A stretch of 64,000 nucleotides of DNA from Candidula unifasciata (lineage: Eukaryota; Mollusca; Gastropoda; Stylommatophora; Geomitridae), in the NCBI GenBank assembly GCA_905116865.2, contig CAJHNH020002001.1, positions 1 to 64,000 of the forward strand, in the 5' to 3' direction. Below are positions 41,070-51,659 of the stretch, piece after piece. The translations under genes and the position numbers were made by a program. Positions within the stretch are counted from its first letter, which is position 1, and every line of letters begins with the position of its first letter. A model generated the notes under the pieces. It was not told the DNA's origin, did no database searches, and saw nothing but the letters and a program-made list of their open reading frames with translations.

Positions 41070-41460
41070 GAAATAATTACCTGTGAAATGCGTTAAGGTC
41101 ACTAACAACGCAGGAGGTGACAGGGTTAAGAATACCAGCATTAGAGAGAACGGTATAAGACTGTCTGAATTATATTGACAGACAAAGAAAGAAATGGTTC
41201 GGCCATCTAGTGAGAATGCAGCAAACAAAACTGCAAATCAGACATTTTACAGCATAAGATATGGAAGGAAGGTGAGAGGAAGACCAGGTAAGAGATGGAT
41301 AAATAGTGTAGCTGAAATCTGCAAAAAAAGATGAACAAATTCTTCACCCAAGAAGCGCAAGACAAATACAGAAAACCAAGACACTGGGCTACAACCTGAT
41401 ATCAGTGAAACAGCAAAAGAAACTAAAAGAAGAATGGTTGGCCATTTTAGACCAGCAAGT
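41070..41460 (+). pseudogene. LINE ORF2 C-terminal fragment
   Basis: Plus strand contains a decayed ...KWFGHLV-type region (gaaatggttcggccatctag at about 41190) followed by GRKVRGRPGKRWINSVAEIC at about 41260-41320. Dead, 5'-truncated. It sits just 3' of the MGMT gene. Confidence 0.7.
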
Positions 41461-41469
41461 ATTTAGTTT

Positions 41470-41870
41470 TCATCTGAGAAAAACAGTAATTTGGTGGTCT
41501 AAATTATGTTTGTCAAAAAAAAAAAAAAAAAGGTTTAACAAAAACAAATCAGTGAAGGAGTATTGTAGAAACAGGTGCTGGTGATCCGTACAAGTTACAC
41601 CCACTTCACTTGCGCTTCCTGCTCGAAACTTCAACAGCCAGACCTTTGTGTTATTCTTCTTGCCATGAGCATAATTTCCTGGTGTCCCAGCCGATGTGAT
41701 GACCCTGTGGCACGGGATCAGCAGAGCCATTGGGTTGGTAGCCATGGCATGGCCGGCTGCTCGACTTGCTTGCTCATTGCCACACAACCTGGCCAGATCT
41801 TTGTAAGAAATGGTTTTCCCTATCGGAGCTGCCTCGGGTAGCTGCTGTAAAGCTTTTGCACAGAAACTAT
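41470..41870 (-). CDS. MGMT: MGMT coding exon 3 (active site)
   Basis: On the minus strand the acceptor is tactctccag|at. Begins by completing D104, then SFCAKALQQLPEAAPIGKTI and the PCHRV box. Reliable to KFRAG (about 41635). The remaining ~55 codons, including FFFFFF from a T-run, may be genuine tail or readthrough; a possible alternative donor is gtaact near 41597. Confidence 0.9.
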
Positions 41871-44800
41871 CTGGAGAGTACAATTTAAAAACAAAGCAGG
41901 TAAAATTATTTTAAAACACACAAAAATTTTTTTTTAAAAACAACAACAATAATTTGACAAACCTAAAATTCACTTCATCTGAGCATTGCGTGGATGTATG
42001 TCTTTTTCTTCTTCTTTTCTCTTACCGTTGTATCTGTACAACGTTACACTCTGTGGTGCCTAATCTGATGATGCTAATCTTATTAGATGGCCAAACAATT
42101 GGATTTGTTGTTTACCTATAAAGTTCAGTGTTGGTTCTGTGCTGACTCCCCTCCTATCGTCGCTCCTAAGTCAACCTTCCCTTGTTACACCTAGCAGAGT
42201 ACATAAACATTTCATTTCTGTCATGACTATTTTCCTTCTGTCTTCTGGAGACAGTGTCCATGTTTGACACTGATAGCATAGCATAGCCTTGGCTGATGTA
42301 AGTAGACAATGAAATACAATGGTACCTCAGAATACGTCCACTTTCTGTAAGACCAAATTAGCATCTACCCTGTTTAGATGTGAAAAATATTGCTTGATAT
42401 AGGACCTTTGTCGCCTGCTAGAACTTCTGAGCCTCAACCAGTTCCAAACGTGGAGTCTCCTTCCAAGCAATATCTCCTCCTCCTCTCAGCATCATCCTGG
42501 TAGACACTTGACTCTTCTCAGCAAGGTCATTTTTTGTATTTTTGTATTTAGCAGTGTTTACATTATTTTATGTTGAATTAAGAATCGACATTACATCACT
42601 TGGGACACTCCCATAAGTGCTTCGTCCCCCATCTTCAGCAGCAAGTGAAGAGTTCCACTTCCGATGGCCCCAGTAGCCATCTGATTGTATATCCATCTCC
42701 TTCTTTTCCCTAGTGTTAAGTGTCAGCCACATTCCCTGGTAACTCCTTGCAGCGCCATTCTCCTCAAACCATAATGATCTATCTGCGCATCCGCACTGTT
42801 CACCCGTTCCCAAAGGGCCCTCACAATATCTAGCTTGTCATACATCAATTCACCACCAAGTGGAGCAGAGCCGGCCAGTCTATCTGCCTGCTCATTTCCC
42901 AACAGACCGGAATGACCTGGAGAAAAAAATCCAAAGGATGCTAACTACCCATAACCTCTGAAGTGATGCTTTCAACTCTGCACAAAGCATTATTTTATTC
43001 AACTTATCAATGCATAATATGCCAAAAACAATAGGTTTTTCCATGGGAACGAATGAATAATTCTCCTTTTATTTCTTTTGGATAATTCCTTTGATATAAA
43101 TCCAGTCTGGTATAAGTTCAAAGATCTGGATGGAACATACTGAGGATGTAGAGAAAACGTACCTGAAAACCTCTAAGAAATTAAAAAAACTCACCAAACT
43201 GTCTTAATCTCAGTCAGTTTATTATTACCTGGTAAAAGATGTATGAATGAAATAATGTATGAAAGGAGTGAGGTCAAGTGCTGAATGTCAGATGGACCTA
43301 CAGGCCAAATTGATAAACCCTTTTGTAAATAACTTGGTTCGTTCAGTGTGTATGTGCGGTGTTGAATCCTGATCTGCTGACACTGTAATATGCTTTCTAG
43401 CAGATATGAAGTTCAAGTATCTTTCTTGCAGATATGAAGTTCAAGTATCTTTCTAGCAGATATGAAGTTCAAGTATCTTTCTTGCTGATATGAAGTTCAA
43501 GTATCTTTCTTGCTGATATGAAGTTCAAGTATCTTTCTTGCTGATATGAAGTTCAAGTATCTTTCTTGCTGATATGAAGTTCAAGTATTTTTCTTGCTGA
43601 TATGAAGTTCAAGTATCTTTCTTGCTGATATGAAGTTCAAGTATCTTTCTAGCAGATATGAAGTTCAAGTATTTTTCTTGCTGATATGAAGTTCAAGTAT
43701 CTTTCTAGCAGATATGAAGTTCAAGTATTTTTCTTGCTGATATGAAGTTCAAGTATCTTTCTAGCAGATATGAAGTTCAAGTATTTTTCTTGCTGATATG
43801 AAGTTCAAGTATCTTTCTAGCAGATATGAAGTTCAAGTATCTTTCTTGCTGATATGAAGTTCAAGTATCTTTCTTGCTGATATGAAGTTCAAGTATTTTT
43901 CTTGCTGATATGAAGTTCAAGTATTTTTCTTGCTGATATGAAGTTCAAGTATCTTTCTTGCTGATATGAAGTTCAAGTATCTTTCTAGCAGATATGAAGT
44001 TCAAGTATTTTTCTTGCTGATATGAAGTTCAAGTATCTTTCTTGCTGATATGAAGTTCAAGTATCTTTCTAGCAGATATGAAGTTCAAGTATTTTTCTTG
44101 CTGATATGAAGTTAAAGTATCTTTCTAGCAGATATGAAGTTCAAGTATCTTTCTAGCAGATATGAAGTTCAAGTATCTTTCTTGCAGATCCTGCTCTTTC
44201 CCCCATGAAGGTGGGGAGATCTATTCAACACAATCCCCAAGGAAATGGTACTTAGAAATAGGTCAGGAGAAAAATAGCATTCTGACAGATGCAAGCTCTT
44301 TTCAGGACGAAATGAACTATTTTTGTTTACCAACTTATGCTACGTGTTAAACTGAAACTTCACTACTACAATTAATAAATGCAAAATCATAAAACTTTCT
44401 GTGATCAAGCAAGTAAACTGGGCAGCAGGAGGGAACCATCAATGTCAACACACATTGGGCATTCCCAAGCAGTGATGCAAACTTGCCAACTGGTCAGCTC
44501 GTTCAATAATTTTTACTGTTTTGTGTGTACATCCATTTTACAGATCAGGCTTGTTTGTATGCAGACTGTTGGTTCCATCCTTCTCAGACAGATGCACTCT
44601 GACTTCGAAGGAAACACTCCTAATCAGTTGCCTTTTATGACATGCTCGGTGAAAAGAGGCAGAGGGTCTATTATTTTCTCCCAAAATGGGACCCCAGAAC
44701 CCACACGGGAATTAGATTTTATAGATGATCTAGTAACATGCAGAGTGCAAAAAATATCTAAGCAAACATTATATGGTGACAAATGGTTTGTCCAATAAAC

Positions 44801-47800
44801 TAAATAATGTTCAAATACAATACCTTTCTTTACAACAGAACTGCACAGTGACGGAACATCTGTACTAGCCACCTTGTGCATGAAATAGTCTTTCAGCCAC
44901 ATATAACACTCATTAGCAGGACGACAGTCTGTAATACTTCCATCTTGTTTTCCTGTTTTCAGTAATACAGGATGTCTGCAGATTACATGGAGAAAAATAT
45001 ACTATACCTTAGACACATTTTTTTTGGGGGGGGGGGGGGGGGGTGGGGGGATGGGTGCAGGAAACCAGCATGTTATTGATGGGAACATGTTTCCACATAA
45101 AAGAATGCATAAGGCAACATTGGAATCACCAGACCATATGACAATCAATCAAATAGATTACATATGTATAAACATAAATTTTTCATCATCCCTTTACGAT
45201 GTTAGGGCTTTTAGAAGTGCTGATTTATTTACTGACCATTTTCTGTTGGTAAGTAAAATCAAGCTGAAGCTTAAAAGATATGTAACATCTTATAATCATA
45301 GAAACCAGTATAAAGTAGGATATCTCAGGGATAAAGAAGGAATAAATTTCAGTTACAATCTCTAATAAGTACCAGCTGTTGCAGCAGTTAGATGAAGAAG
45401 TAAGCACTGAAGCTGGGATCAAATCAAGTGAATTTGGAATGAATCTTGTGTAGAAGTTCTTGGCAAGAAAGAACGGAAACGTAAAGTGTAGATAACAGCA
45501 GAAACCCTTAAAATGAATGAAGAAAGGAAAAGTAAAAAGGCAGACTTAAACAATAGCAAAACTAGAGCTGCTAAAGCTAGAGCTCAGGAAAAATACACAG
45601 AAGTTAATAAGGAAGTTAAGCGGTGAATAATAAGGGCAGATAAGAGGAAATATTTAGACGAACTGGCACAAGAAGCGGAGAAAGCAGCAAAAAAAAAAGG
45701 GAACCTCAGAGACCTTTACAGTAACATAAGGAAATTTACAGATAAATAATTATAGTCAGCCAATTGTATCAATCAAAAATAGTCAAGGAAAGGTACTCAC
45801 CAACACTAAAGATCAAATATACAGATGGGATGAATATTTTGAAATACTTCTGAATGGACCAGCCCTAGAGGTTTCTCTAGATATCTAGCCTTTGGAAATG
45901 GATCTGGATATCAACTGTGAGATGCCATCCAAAGAAAAATTAGTAAAGCTATCAATCTTCTGAAGGAAGAAGACACAATCAGACAGGTTTGCATCTTTGA
46001 GAACATTGGGCGAGGAGAGGAGTGGGTCAAAGTGCCACCTGAACAGTCAGACTTGTGTAAGGTCATAATCACACTGAGCCGGGAATGCAGAGACTTGCCA
46101 GCAGGTGCCATAGAGGTGGAAATTCACCAATTAATTCAAGGTAATGTTCGCTCAGAAGATTTGATCATTTACAAAGACGGTTCAGTGTCAAGAAGCAAAA
46201 GAAGTGCTTGGAGTTTCTTAGCAAAAGTTAATGGTCAACGTTTGGTGTAAGAGAGCCTAGCATATGATACCACAACATCCAGCTTAAGAATAGAGGTGGA
46301 GGCGGTCACTGCAGCTTTCCGCTGGCTAGAGTACACGACACACACATCGTGATTGTAACTGACTCAAAAAGCAAGCTGAGGAAGATCAGGACAGGCATGC
46401 TTTGTGCAGAGCGGCATGCCTCGCTGGGGAGAACACGGGTGAGGAGTATTGTCTAGATTTTTTCACCAGGGCATGGCGGTGTGTTGGAAAATGAACAGGT
46501 GAACAGATTGGCTGGCTCTGCACATCTTGGTGAAATACTGATGCATGATAAGGCAGACGTGGTTAGTGCCTTGTGGGAGAGCGTGTAAAGTTCGGAGGAG
46601 CAGATGGATCACCATAGTCTGGTGAGATTGATGCAAGGGGGAAGGACGAGAGGTTCTGGCAGATGCTCCAGGCTCAGAAGAAAGGCAAGACGGACGTTTA
46701 ATCAGAATGCTACTGGCACCATTAGTATCGGAACTCTTTCCTGTCTGCTGAGCGCTCATGTGAATGCCCCGAGTGCTGTGATGTCGGTTCTTGAATCAAA
46801 TTAAATCTTCTGAAAAAAAAAGAGGTGGCAGGTCCAGATGGTATCCCAGCAGAAGTTATTAAGGCCAATATAAACACATCAACAGAATTGCTACATAGAT
46901 CATTTAGTAAAGTTTAGGAGGCTGAAGAAATACCTGCAGACTGGAAAGAAGGATATCTTGTGAAACTGCCCAAAAAAGGTGATCTACAGGAGTGTGAAAA
47001 CTATAGAGGAATTATGTTGCTGTCAGTTCCTGGAAAAATATTAAGCAGAATTATTTTGAAAAGACTAAAAGATGCTATTGAAATTTTTTTAGAGATGAAC
47101 AGGCAGGTTTTCGGCCAAACAGATCCTGTACTGACCAGATAGCCACATTATGTATAATAATGAAGCAAAGCATTGAACTGAATTCACCACTTTACATCGG
47201 ATTTTTAGACTATGAAAAAGCTTTCAACAGCAATGATGTGGAATATCTCTGGAAATTAATGGGCTACTATGGAATCCCACTGAAAATTATTAACTTATTT
47301 AAGGCAGCATATGAAGACATCTTCTTCTTCTTCTTCGCGTTCACCAGCTGTAAACTCTGGCGGAAAGATCTGGTAGTATCACACTCCAAGAAGTGGAATC
47401 GTAAATCTATTTGGGCAGTGAAAAAGATGGGGGAACTGATAGAGATATTAAAATATGAACAAAAGGCAAGAGGAGCTTTCAGAGCACTAGGAAAGTTGTG
47501 GAAGTCAAAAGAAATTAAAATTAACACTAAACTTAAAATTTTCAGTTCTACTGTCAAATCAGTACTGTAGTATGGAGCGGAAACATGAAGATAAACTACA
47601 AACATTCACTAACTTGTGTCTGCACAGAATAGAGGAAATAAATTATATGATATAATCACTAATGCGGAGCTTTGGGATAGAACTAAACAAGTTCCAGTGG
47701 ACCGAGAGGTGAAGAAAAGATGCTGGCGTTGGATAGGACACACTGTGAGAAAACCTAAGAATGATATAACTAGAATGTCTTTGCACTGGAACCCACAGGG

Positions 47801-49258
47801 GCCAAAAAAATAAAGGAAGTCCAACAATTACAAAACATGGATAAGGGAGCTAGAGGGTGAAATTTAAAAGATGGGGAGGACGTTGGGAGATTCAATTAGG
47901 AAGAATAGAACAACTTGTTTGAGAGCCTATGTTCTATTGGGCGTTGGAAGGCACAAGAAGAACAAATTCTTCTTCTTTGCATTCACCAGCAGTAAACTCC
48001 AGTGGAAAGTTCTGGTTGTTCGTCCACCTCTGGATTTTAGTCTTGTTTTTGAACTTTAGTTTTGTGTATACATCAGTTATATAGTTCTGTCTTATCTGTA
48101 AGCAGACTGTTGGTTCCTTGCCTCTCAGGCAGATACACTTTGAAAGAATCACCCCTAATTAGTCTACTTTTAGGACATGCTTGTTAAGGGGGGCAGTGGG
48201 TTTATTCCCTTTTCCCCAAAATGGAGTCTTGGAACCCACATGGGAAATACTTAAGTAATGATTGCTGTTAGAAGCTAAGGTGGCGCAATGGCTATCACAC
48301 TTACTCACCAGCCCAGTGGTCACAAGCCTGAATCTTCACTGATGCAAATATTGGAAAGAAAAAAAAACTCGGGAAGAGCATACAAATGGTTATCAGAAAA
48401 TGTTACGGGAAGTAAAGGCAGTTAATGTGATACTGACCATAACCCCCACTGAGTTTTGCACGCACATCCATTTTACAGACCTGGCTTATATGTATGCAAA
48501 CTGTTGGTTGATTGCCTCTCAGGCAGATGCAGTCTGATTTGGAAGGAAACACCCCTAATTAGTCAGCTTCTGCAACTGCTTGCTAGTGGAGAGGGGATGT
48601 CTATTCTTCGTTCTCCAAAACTGAGCCCCAGAACTCACACAGCTGAATCTGATTAAGGATGTCTGTTAACATGGAGGAGCAGCTGGCCGAGTGGTGATAA
48701 TGTCAGGCTCTCATGCCAGAGACCCGGGTTCAACCCCCCGTAAGGCGATGGAGATTTTCTGTTGGGAGCAAAATTAAACATCCTAACCTGCACAGTCTGT
48801 GGCGTTAAACCCTCAAGTTCACAACCTCCCTGTTTACACAACCCTAAAAGATGGTAAAACAGACAGTAGTGACAGTTACCATGGAAGACAAAATTCCTTC
48901 GAAGTCGGAGTACAGCTGCCCATGAGGCAGGGAACATTAAAACGGTTGTACACGCAAAAATCCGGTCCGGGTGAAAGCCAAAAGTCCAAGCGGACGATTA
49001 ACCGGAAATTTCCGCCGGAATTCACAGCCGGTGAACGCCCCAAAAAAAAAAAAAAATGGAAGACAAAAAATATAAACTGAGAATATATCTCCGTACAAAC
49101 CCGACATCTGCTGAAAATGTACTATCATCTTTACCACAAGGATGAACAGCATGTAGTCCAGCCTGGCAACTGGATATCTTTATGTCCCCAATAGGAGAAG
49201 TCACAATAAATTCTAGAACCTTTCCTGTACATGGGATGGTTGTTAGTAGTGACTTCAT
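41470..49258 (-). CDS. MGMT: O6-methylguanine-DNA methyltransferase (3 coding exons)
   Basis: Coding exons on the minus strand are 49258-49101, 44975-44824 and 41870-41470. Together they make 711 nt, 236 residues plus stop. The enzyme moves alkyl groups from O6 of guanine in DNA to its own cysteine in a single-use reaction. Seen: an N-terminal strand region FIVTSPIGDIKISSCQAGLH, the linker with ECYMWLKDYF, and the catalytic domain with ISYKDLARLCGN (Tyr126), RAAGHAMATNP (Arg140, the base-flipping finger), the active site IPCHRVITSAGTPGNYAHG (Cys157) and VWLLKF. Spacing equals human Y114, R128 and C145 plus 12. Both introns are GT-AG with matching phases (2 and 1). Odd: the C-tail beyond KFRAG is unlike the family and runs through a poly-Phe stretch from an A/T run, so the true end is uncertain. 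A 5' non-coding exon is likely. Confidence 0.92.
42010..42290 (-). pseudogene. LINE ORF2 C-terminal fragment
   Basis: Closely resembles 38500-38750 (tccatgtttgacactgatag, gatttgttgtttacctataa). Lies in MGMT intron 2. Frame broken. Confidence 0.75.
42565..42930 (-). pseudogene. RNase-H-tailed retroelement, 3' fragment
   Basis: Minus strand encodes a decayed version of the region GHRKWNSSLAAEDGGRSTYG then SVPSDVMSILNST. The upstream part near 42870-42925 reads as NEQADRLAGSAPL, the RNase H end. Shares its 3' end with 15935-16190 and 46803. MGMT intron 2. Confidence 0.8.
42940..43380. other. intron sequence, unassigned
   Basis: MGMT intron 2 between a retroelement fragment and the 28-bp array. 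No gene, RNA or repeat recognised. Confidence 0.4.
43393..44190 (+). repeat. 28-bp minisatellite, about 28 copies, two unit types
   Basis: Unit tatgaagttcaagtatcttt plus cttgctga. About a third of the units carry ctagcaga instead, and some have tattttt for tatcttt. Units are otherwise nearly identical and head-to-tail. MGMT intron 2. No spacers. Confidence 0.95.
44517..44712 (-). repeat. SINE1 copy, minus orientation
   Basis: ttttgtgtgtacatccattt, gcagactgttggttccatcc, ggaaacactcctaatcagtt and agaacccacacggg. The tail end is missing. It lies about 110 bp beyond the MGMT exon 2 donor. Confidence 0.8.
44824..44975 (-). CDS. MGMT: MGMT coding exon 2
   Basis: On the minus strand: acceptor atctgcag|acat, donor gaaag|gtattg. 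Encodes G53 (last base) and H54-K103: HPVLLKTGKQ, DGSITDCRPANECYMWLKDY and FMHKVASTDVPSLCSSVVKK. The WLKDYF matches WLNAYF of human MGMT. The short linker is typically variable. Confidence 0.9.
45965..46803 (+). mobile_element. RNase-H module inserted in LINE, 11-bp TSD
   Basis: aatcttctgaa occurs at 45954-45964 and 46804-46814. Removing the 839 bp rejoins the surrounding LINE frame. The insert encodes IIYKDGSVSRSKRSAWSFLA (RNase H strand 1 with catalytic D), IEVEAVTAAFRWLE (catalytic E), VIVTDSKSKLRKI (catalytic D), then NEQVNRLAGSAHL and the RTFNQNATGTISIGTLSCLL end. It is a 5'-truncated copy of another non-LTR element, not part of the host LINE. Confidence 0.88.
47317..47385 (-). repeat. 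SINE1 3' fragment within LINE
   Basis: cttcttcttcttcttcgcgt, tcaccagctgtaaactctgg and cggaaagatctggt form the SINE1 tail in minus orientation. LINE coding sequence lies on both sides but not contiguously, so insertion was accompanied or followed by deletion. Confidence 0.8.
47967..48246 (-). repeat. SINE1, near full length, minus
   Basis: From ttcttcttctttgcattcac to cttggaacccacatggga. Good copy with all blocks. Lies at the 3' end of the mosaic LINE. Confidence 0.85.
48265..48445 (+). repeat. tRNA-headed SINE-like sequence
   Basis: aaggtggcgcaatggctatc (A-box-like) and a B-box-like cacaagcctgaatcttc precede an A-run and a body with ttatcagaaaatgttacggg. Decayed. Confidence 0.5.
48448..48643 (-). 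repeat. SINE1 copy, minus, tail missing
   Basis: ttttgcacgcacatccattt, gattgcctctcaggcagatg and gaactcacacagctg. Truncated at the 3' third. Confidence 0.75.
48672..48865 (+). repeat. tRNA-headed SINE (fifth type)
   Basis: agcagctggccgagtggtga (A box), a stem-loop ctctcatgccagag and the B box gggttcaaccc look like a tRNA with a Met-like CAT loop. A non-tRNA body follows (ggagattttctgttgggagc ... ttaaaccctcaagttcacaa), so it is a SINE rather than a tRNA gene. Confidence 0.7.
49101..49258 (-). CDS. MGMT: MGMT coding exon 1
   Basis: ATG at 49258 (minus), 52 codons plus 2 bases. MKSLLTTIPCTGKVLEFIVT then SPIGDIKISSCQAGLHAVHP and CGKDDSTFSADV. Donor gtcgg|gtttgt is the only GT that fits the phase of exon 2. 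A strong acceptor-like ctgtttcag at 49286-49278 suggests the exon itself begins at 49277 after a 5' non-coding exon. Confidence 0.87.
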
Positions 49259-49339
49259 TTTCTCGACTCCGATCTTTCTGAAACAGACTGCTATATAGAG
49301 ACATAAAAAAAAAGATTCAATTTTATGTACAATCATTGA

Positions 49340-49935
49340 CAACTGTGTCCCAGTGTGGGTTCAGGGCTCCATTTTGGGGGCAAAAAGAACAGATCCACTG
49401 CCCCCCACCCCCAACAAGTGTGTCATACAAGGTGACTAATAAGGGGAGTTTACTCTGAAGTCAGAGTGCTTCTGCCTGCAAGGCGAGGAACCAGTAGTCT
49501 GAATATTAATTAGACAGATCTTTAAAATAAATGGGGAGTCACCACAGTGTTGGCAGCCAGACACCCGCCTTCAGACTGGAAGGTCATGGGTTCGAGTCCT
49601 GACAAAGCCAGATTTTTTTTCTTAAAAAATGACATTGACTGCCAGATCGACCCAGCCTTGAGTGGGTACCAGGTGCAGTCCTGGGAGGTAAAGGCAGCCG
49701 GCATGATGCTGACCACATCACCCACCAAGTGCCGATTGTTCTATAAAAATAGACGTCTAGCCCTATATTCCCAAAACACCTAAATGCATGGAAAAGGATC
49801 ATTTATTTTTTTTAAATGAATGTGCATGCACAACTAAAGTTCTGGAACAGGACCAAAGTCCAGAAATGGATGAACAACCAGAATTTTTGGCTGGAGTTTA
49901 TGGCCAGTGGAGGCTGAGAAGCAGAAGAAGAAAAA
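49340..49935 (+). repeat. SINE1 split by SINE2
   Basis: SINE1 head and middle at 49350-49530 (ccagtgtgggttcagggctc ... cagatctttaaaataaatg) and tail at 49815-49935 (gaatgtgcatgcacaactaa ... gcagaagaagaaaaagaaga). The gap is SINE2 49533-49805. Confidence 0.85.
49533..49805 (+). repeat. SINE2 full-length, inside SINE1
   Basis: Head gggagtcaccacagtgttgg, B box gggttcgagtcct, body gaccacatcacccaccaagt, end aaggatcatttatt. Target is the taaaat(g/a)aatg segment of SINE1; the duplicate is imperfect. Confidence 0.87.
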
Positions 49936-49956
49936 GAAGAAGATTCAGCAGCTCTA

Positions 49957-50306
49957 AATGGGTGATGTGGTCAACATCATGCCGGCCGCCTTTACCTTCC
50001 AGGACATTACCTTCTACCCAGGTTAGGTTGGGTTTACCTGAAAGCTCAGGCCAGTTTTAGAGAAAACCATCTGTCTAGATCAGCTGTTCTCAACCTGTCG
50101 GTCGCAACCCTTTTTTGGGTCAAACGACCCTTTCACACGGGTTGCCTAACACCATGATAAAATACATATTCATTGAAGTTATCAACATGAGGGCACTCCA
50201 TTAAAAGGTCGCGGCATTAGGAAGGTTGAGAGTCACTTAATCCATTTAAATCCAAGATCTTCACACCAGAAAGTGATCATCTAGCTACAACACAACTACG
50301 GCTCCC
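49957..50306 (-). repeat. SINE2, minus, split by a hAT MITE
   Basis: Body at 49957-50078 (gggtgatgtggtcaacatca, aggttgggtttacctgaaag) and head rc at 50243-50306 (atccaagatcttcacaccag ... cggctccctac). Between lies the MITE at 50081-50240. Confidence 0.75.
50081..50240. mobile_element. hAT-type MITE, third copy
   Basis: Starts cagctgttctcaacctgtcg, ends aaggttgagagtcactt, with ggtcgcaaccc and aaaggtcgcggcatta. Same family as 3587 and 4001. Inserted in a SINE2. Confidence 0.8.
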
Positions 50307-50354
50307 TACTACTAGTTTTTTTCTCAGAGGAATTTTTGTGAGTATAGGTATGTA

Positions 50355-50640
50355 GGAGGAGCCACCGGGGTGTAGCGACTAGATGCTACCCTGCAGATGT
50401 GAAGGTCGAGGGTTCAGGCCCTTCCCTAATGGAGCTGAAATTTTCAACACGCCCTACTGAATCTGTGTGCTGCCAAGTTTCGTCAGAAGTTGCAATGGCG
50501 TTACTTGTGCATTTACTTCTTGTCTTATCAAAAAGGCAATGAAAGTTAAATTCATTACACTCCATTTTATGTGCCAAGTATTTGACAGTCGGCCACATTT
50601 GCATTCACAGGACTGTTTTAAACAGTACCATACTATGGCT
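50355..50640 (+). repeat. tRNA-headed SINE-like element
   Basis: Head ggggtgtagcgactagatgc with B box gagggttcaggccc, then a body with gccaagtttcgtcagaagtt. No second copy recognised in the window, so assignment rests on the tRNA-like head. Confidence 0.5.
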
Positions 50641-50649
50641 AAGCTGCAC

Positions 50650-51650
50650 TGAAATCATTACTGATATATTCTGTATATAATTGTGCAAGATTAATATTTT
50701 GTGTGCAGCGGTCCAGTTTTCTGCCATTTTTGCTTTCAAATTTTGTTCAGCATCCTTTACGAGCCTAGAGCCTCTGAGTTATAAAGTAACCCAGAAACTT
50801 ATCATAACTTTTGAGTTTGTTACGAAATTAAATAAACTTTGAAATCTTATTCTCAAATGTGGATATTCACTGCTCCTGAGGCTGCAAACCCATGGTAAGT
50901 GAGTTATTATTTTACAAAATTCTTTTTTTTTTTTTAACTAATTATAACAGTATTAAAAATTTAAACATCATTCAGATTCAAAATATATATTCATTATTCT
51001 TTTAAAAAATATACACTTGGATAGGGATTGGAAATATATTCTCGATTGCGTTTTTTGTTACACCAACCCCTCTGCCATTTTTGGAAAGGGAAATAAATGC
51101 GAGCCAAGTCTGTCAAAATTCATGGCCTGAAAGAGTTGAGCAAACATAAAAACTGTAAAATATGCATAATTAACTTGAAAAAAAAAAGAATGTCTGATAT
51201 ACAATATTAGGTTTTAGGTTTATACAAAACATTCTACCGCACTGTGATATATTATATGACGAAGCTACCAAACCAATGATTACCTTGATTTTGTTAACTA
51301 TAAGTATAACCATCTTTCAAATAACAAAGCAAAAAGTCAGTTTATTGTTTAATGTTTATGCTTATTCAAGGGATCAACATCATTGCACACTGTGCCGCAC
51401 AGGGGTGTAACCCATAAGTGCTCCGTTCTTCTTCTAACACAAGCTTGAGTCTGAAAAATCTCAGCTCAGTGCACAAACTCTGTCACTTGAATTCGACCTG
51501 GCTGTTATATTGTGAAGCTCGCTGAAATACTTTTCGTTGGGTTTTATTTCTTTCCTACGAACTCTGTTGTACCAGCGAGGATGCTGAAATCCTTTTTTTT
51601 TAAATAACTTTTTTTTAAATTTGAAGTTAAAAATCAAAAGTCAGAGAAAC
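50650..51650. other. AT-rich interval, mostly unassigned
   Basis: No gene or RNA recognised. 51409-51490 is the second copy of the repeat at 5288-5400 (taacccataagtgctccgtt, ctgagtctgaaaaatctcag). Confidence 0.45.
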
Positions 51651-51659
51651 AAATATTTT

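Larger units (their letters stand above)
45080..47870 (+). pseudogene. mosaic LINE with two insertions
   Basis: A non-LTR element in pieces. 45110-45360 is the end of an AP-endonuclease (NQIDYICI..., DVRAFRSADLFTDHFLLVSK with the conserved SDH-like TDH). 45480-45964 is the linker. 46815-47316 is the reverse transcriptase front (AGPDGIPAEVIKANI, PKKGDLQECENYRGIMLLSV, GFLDYEKAF). 47386-47870 is the C-terminal part (KSVL-YGAET, RRCWRWIGHT-type, LHWNPQGPKK). An 839-bp RNase H module (45965-46803) and a SINE1 piece (47317-47385) interrupt it. The catalytic YADD part is lost at the second break. Many stops. Confidence 0.88.

Noticed and set aside
43393..44190. CRISPR-like array
   Set aside because: Units are contiguous without unique spacers, and the genome is eukaryotic. 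It is a minisatellite.
48672..48740. Possible tRNA-Met-like gene
   Set aside because: A and B boxes and a CAT loop are present, but the acceptor stem does not pair and a SINE body follows.
49259..49342. Upstream in-frame Met for MGMT at 49342
   Set aside because: A good acceptor (ctgtttcag, 49286-49278) lies between, and the family N-terminus fits the ATG at 49258. Not excluded by sequence alone.
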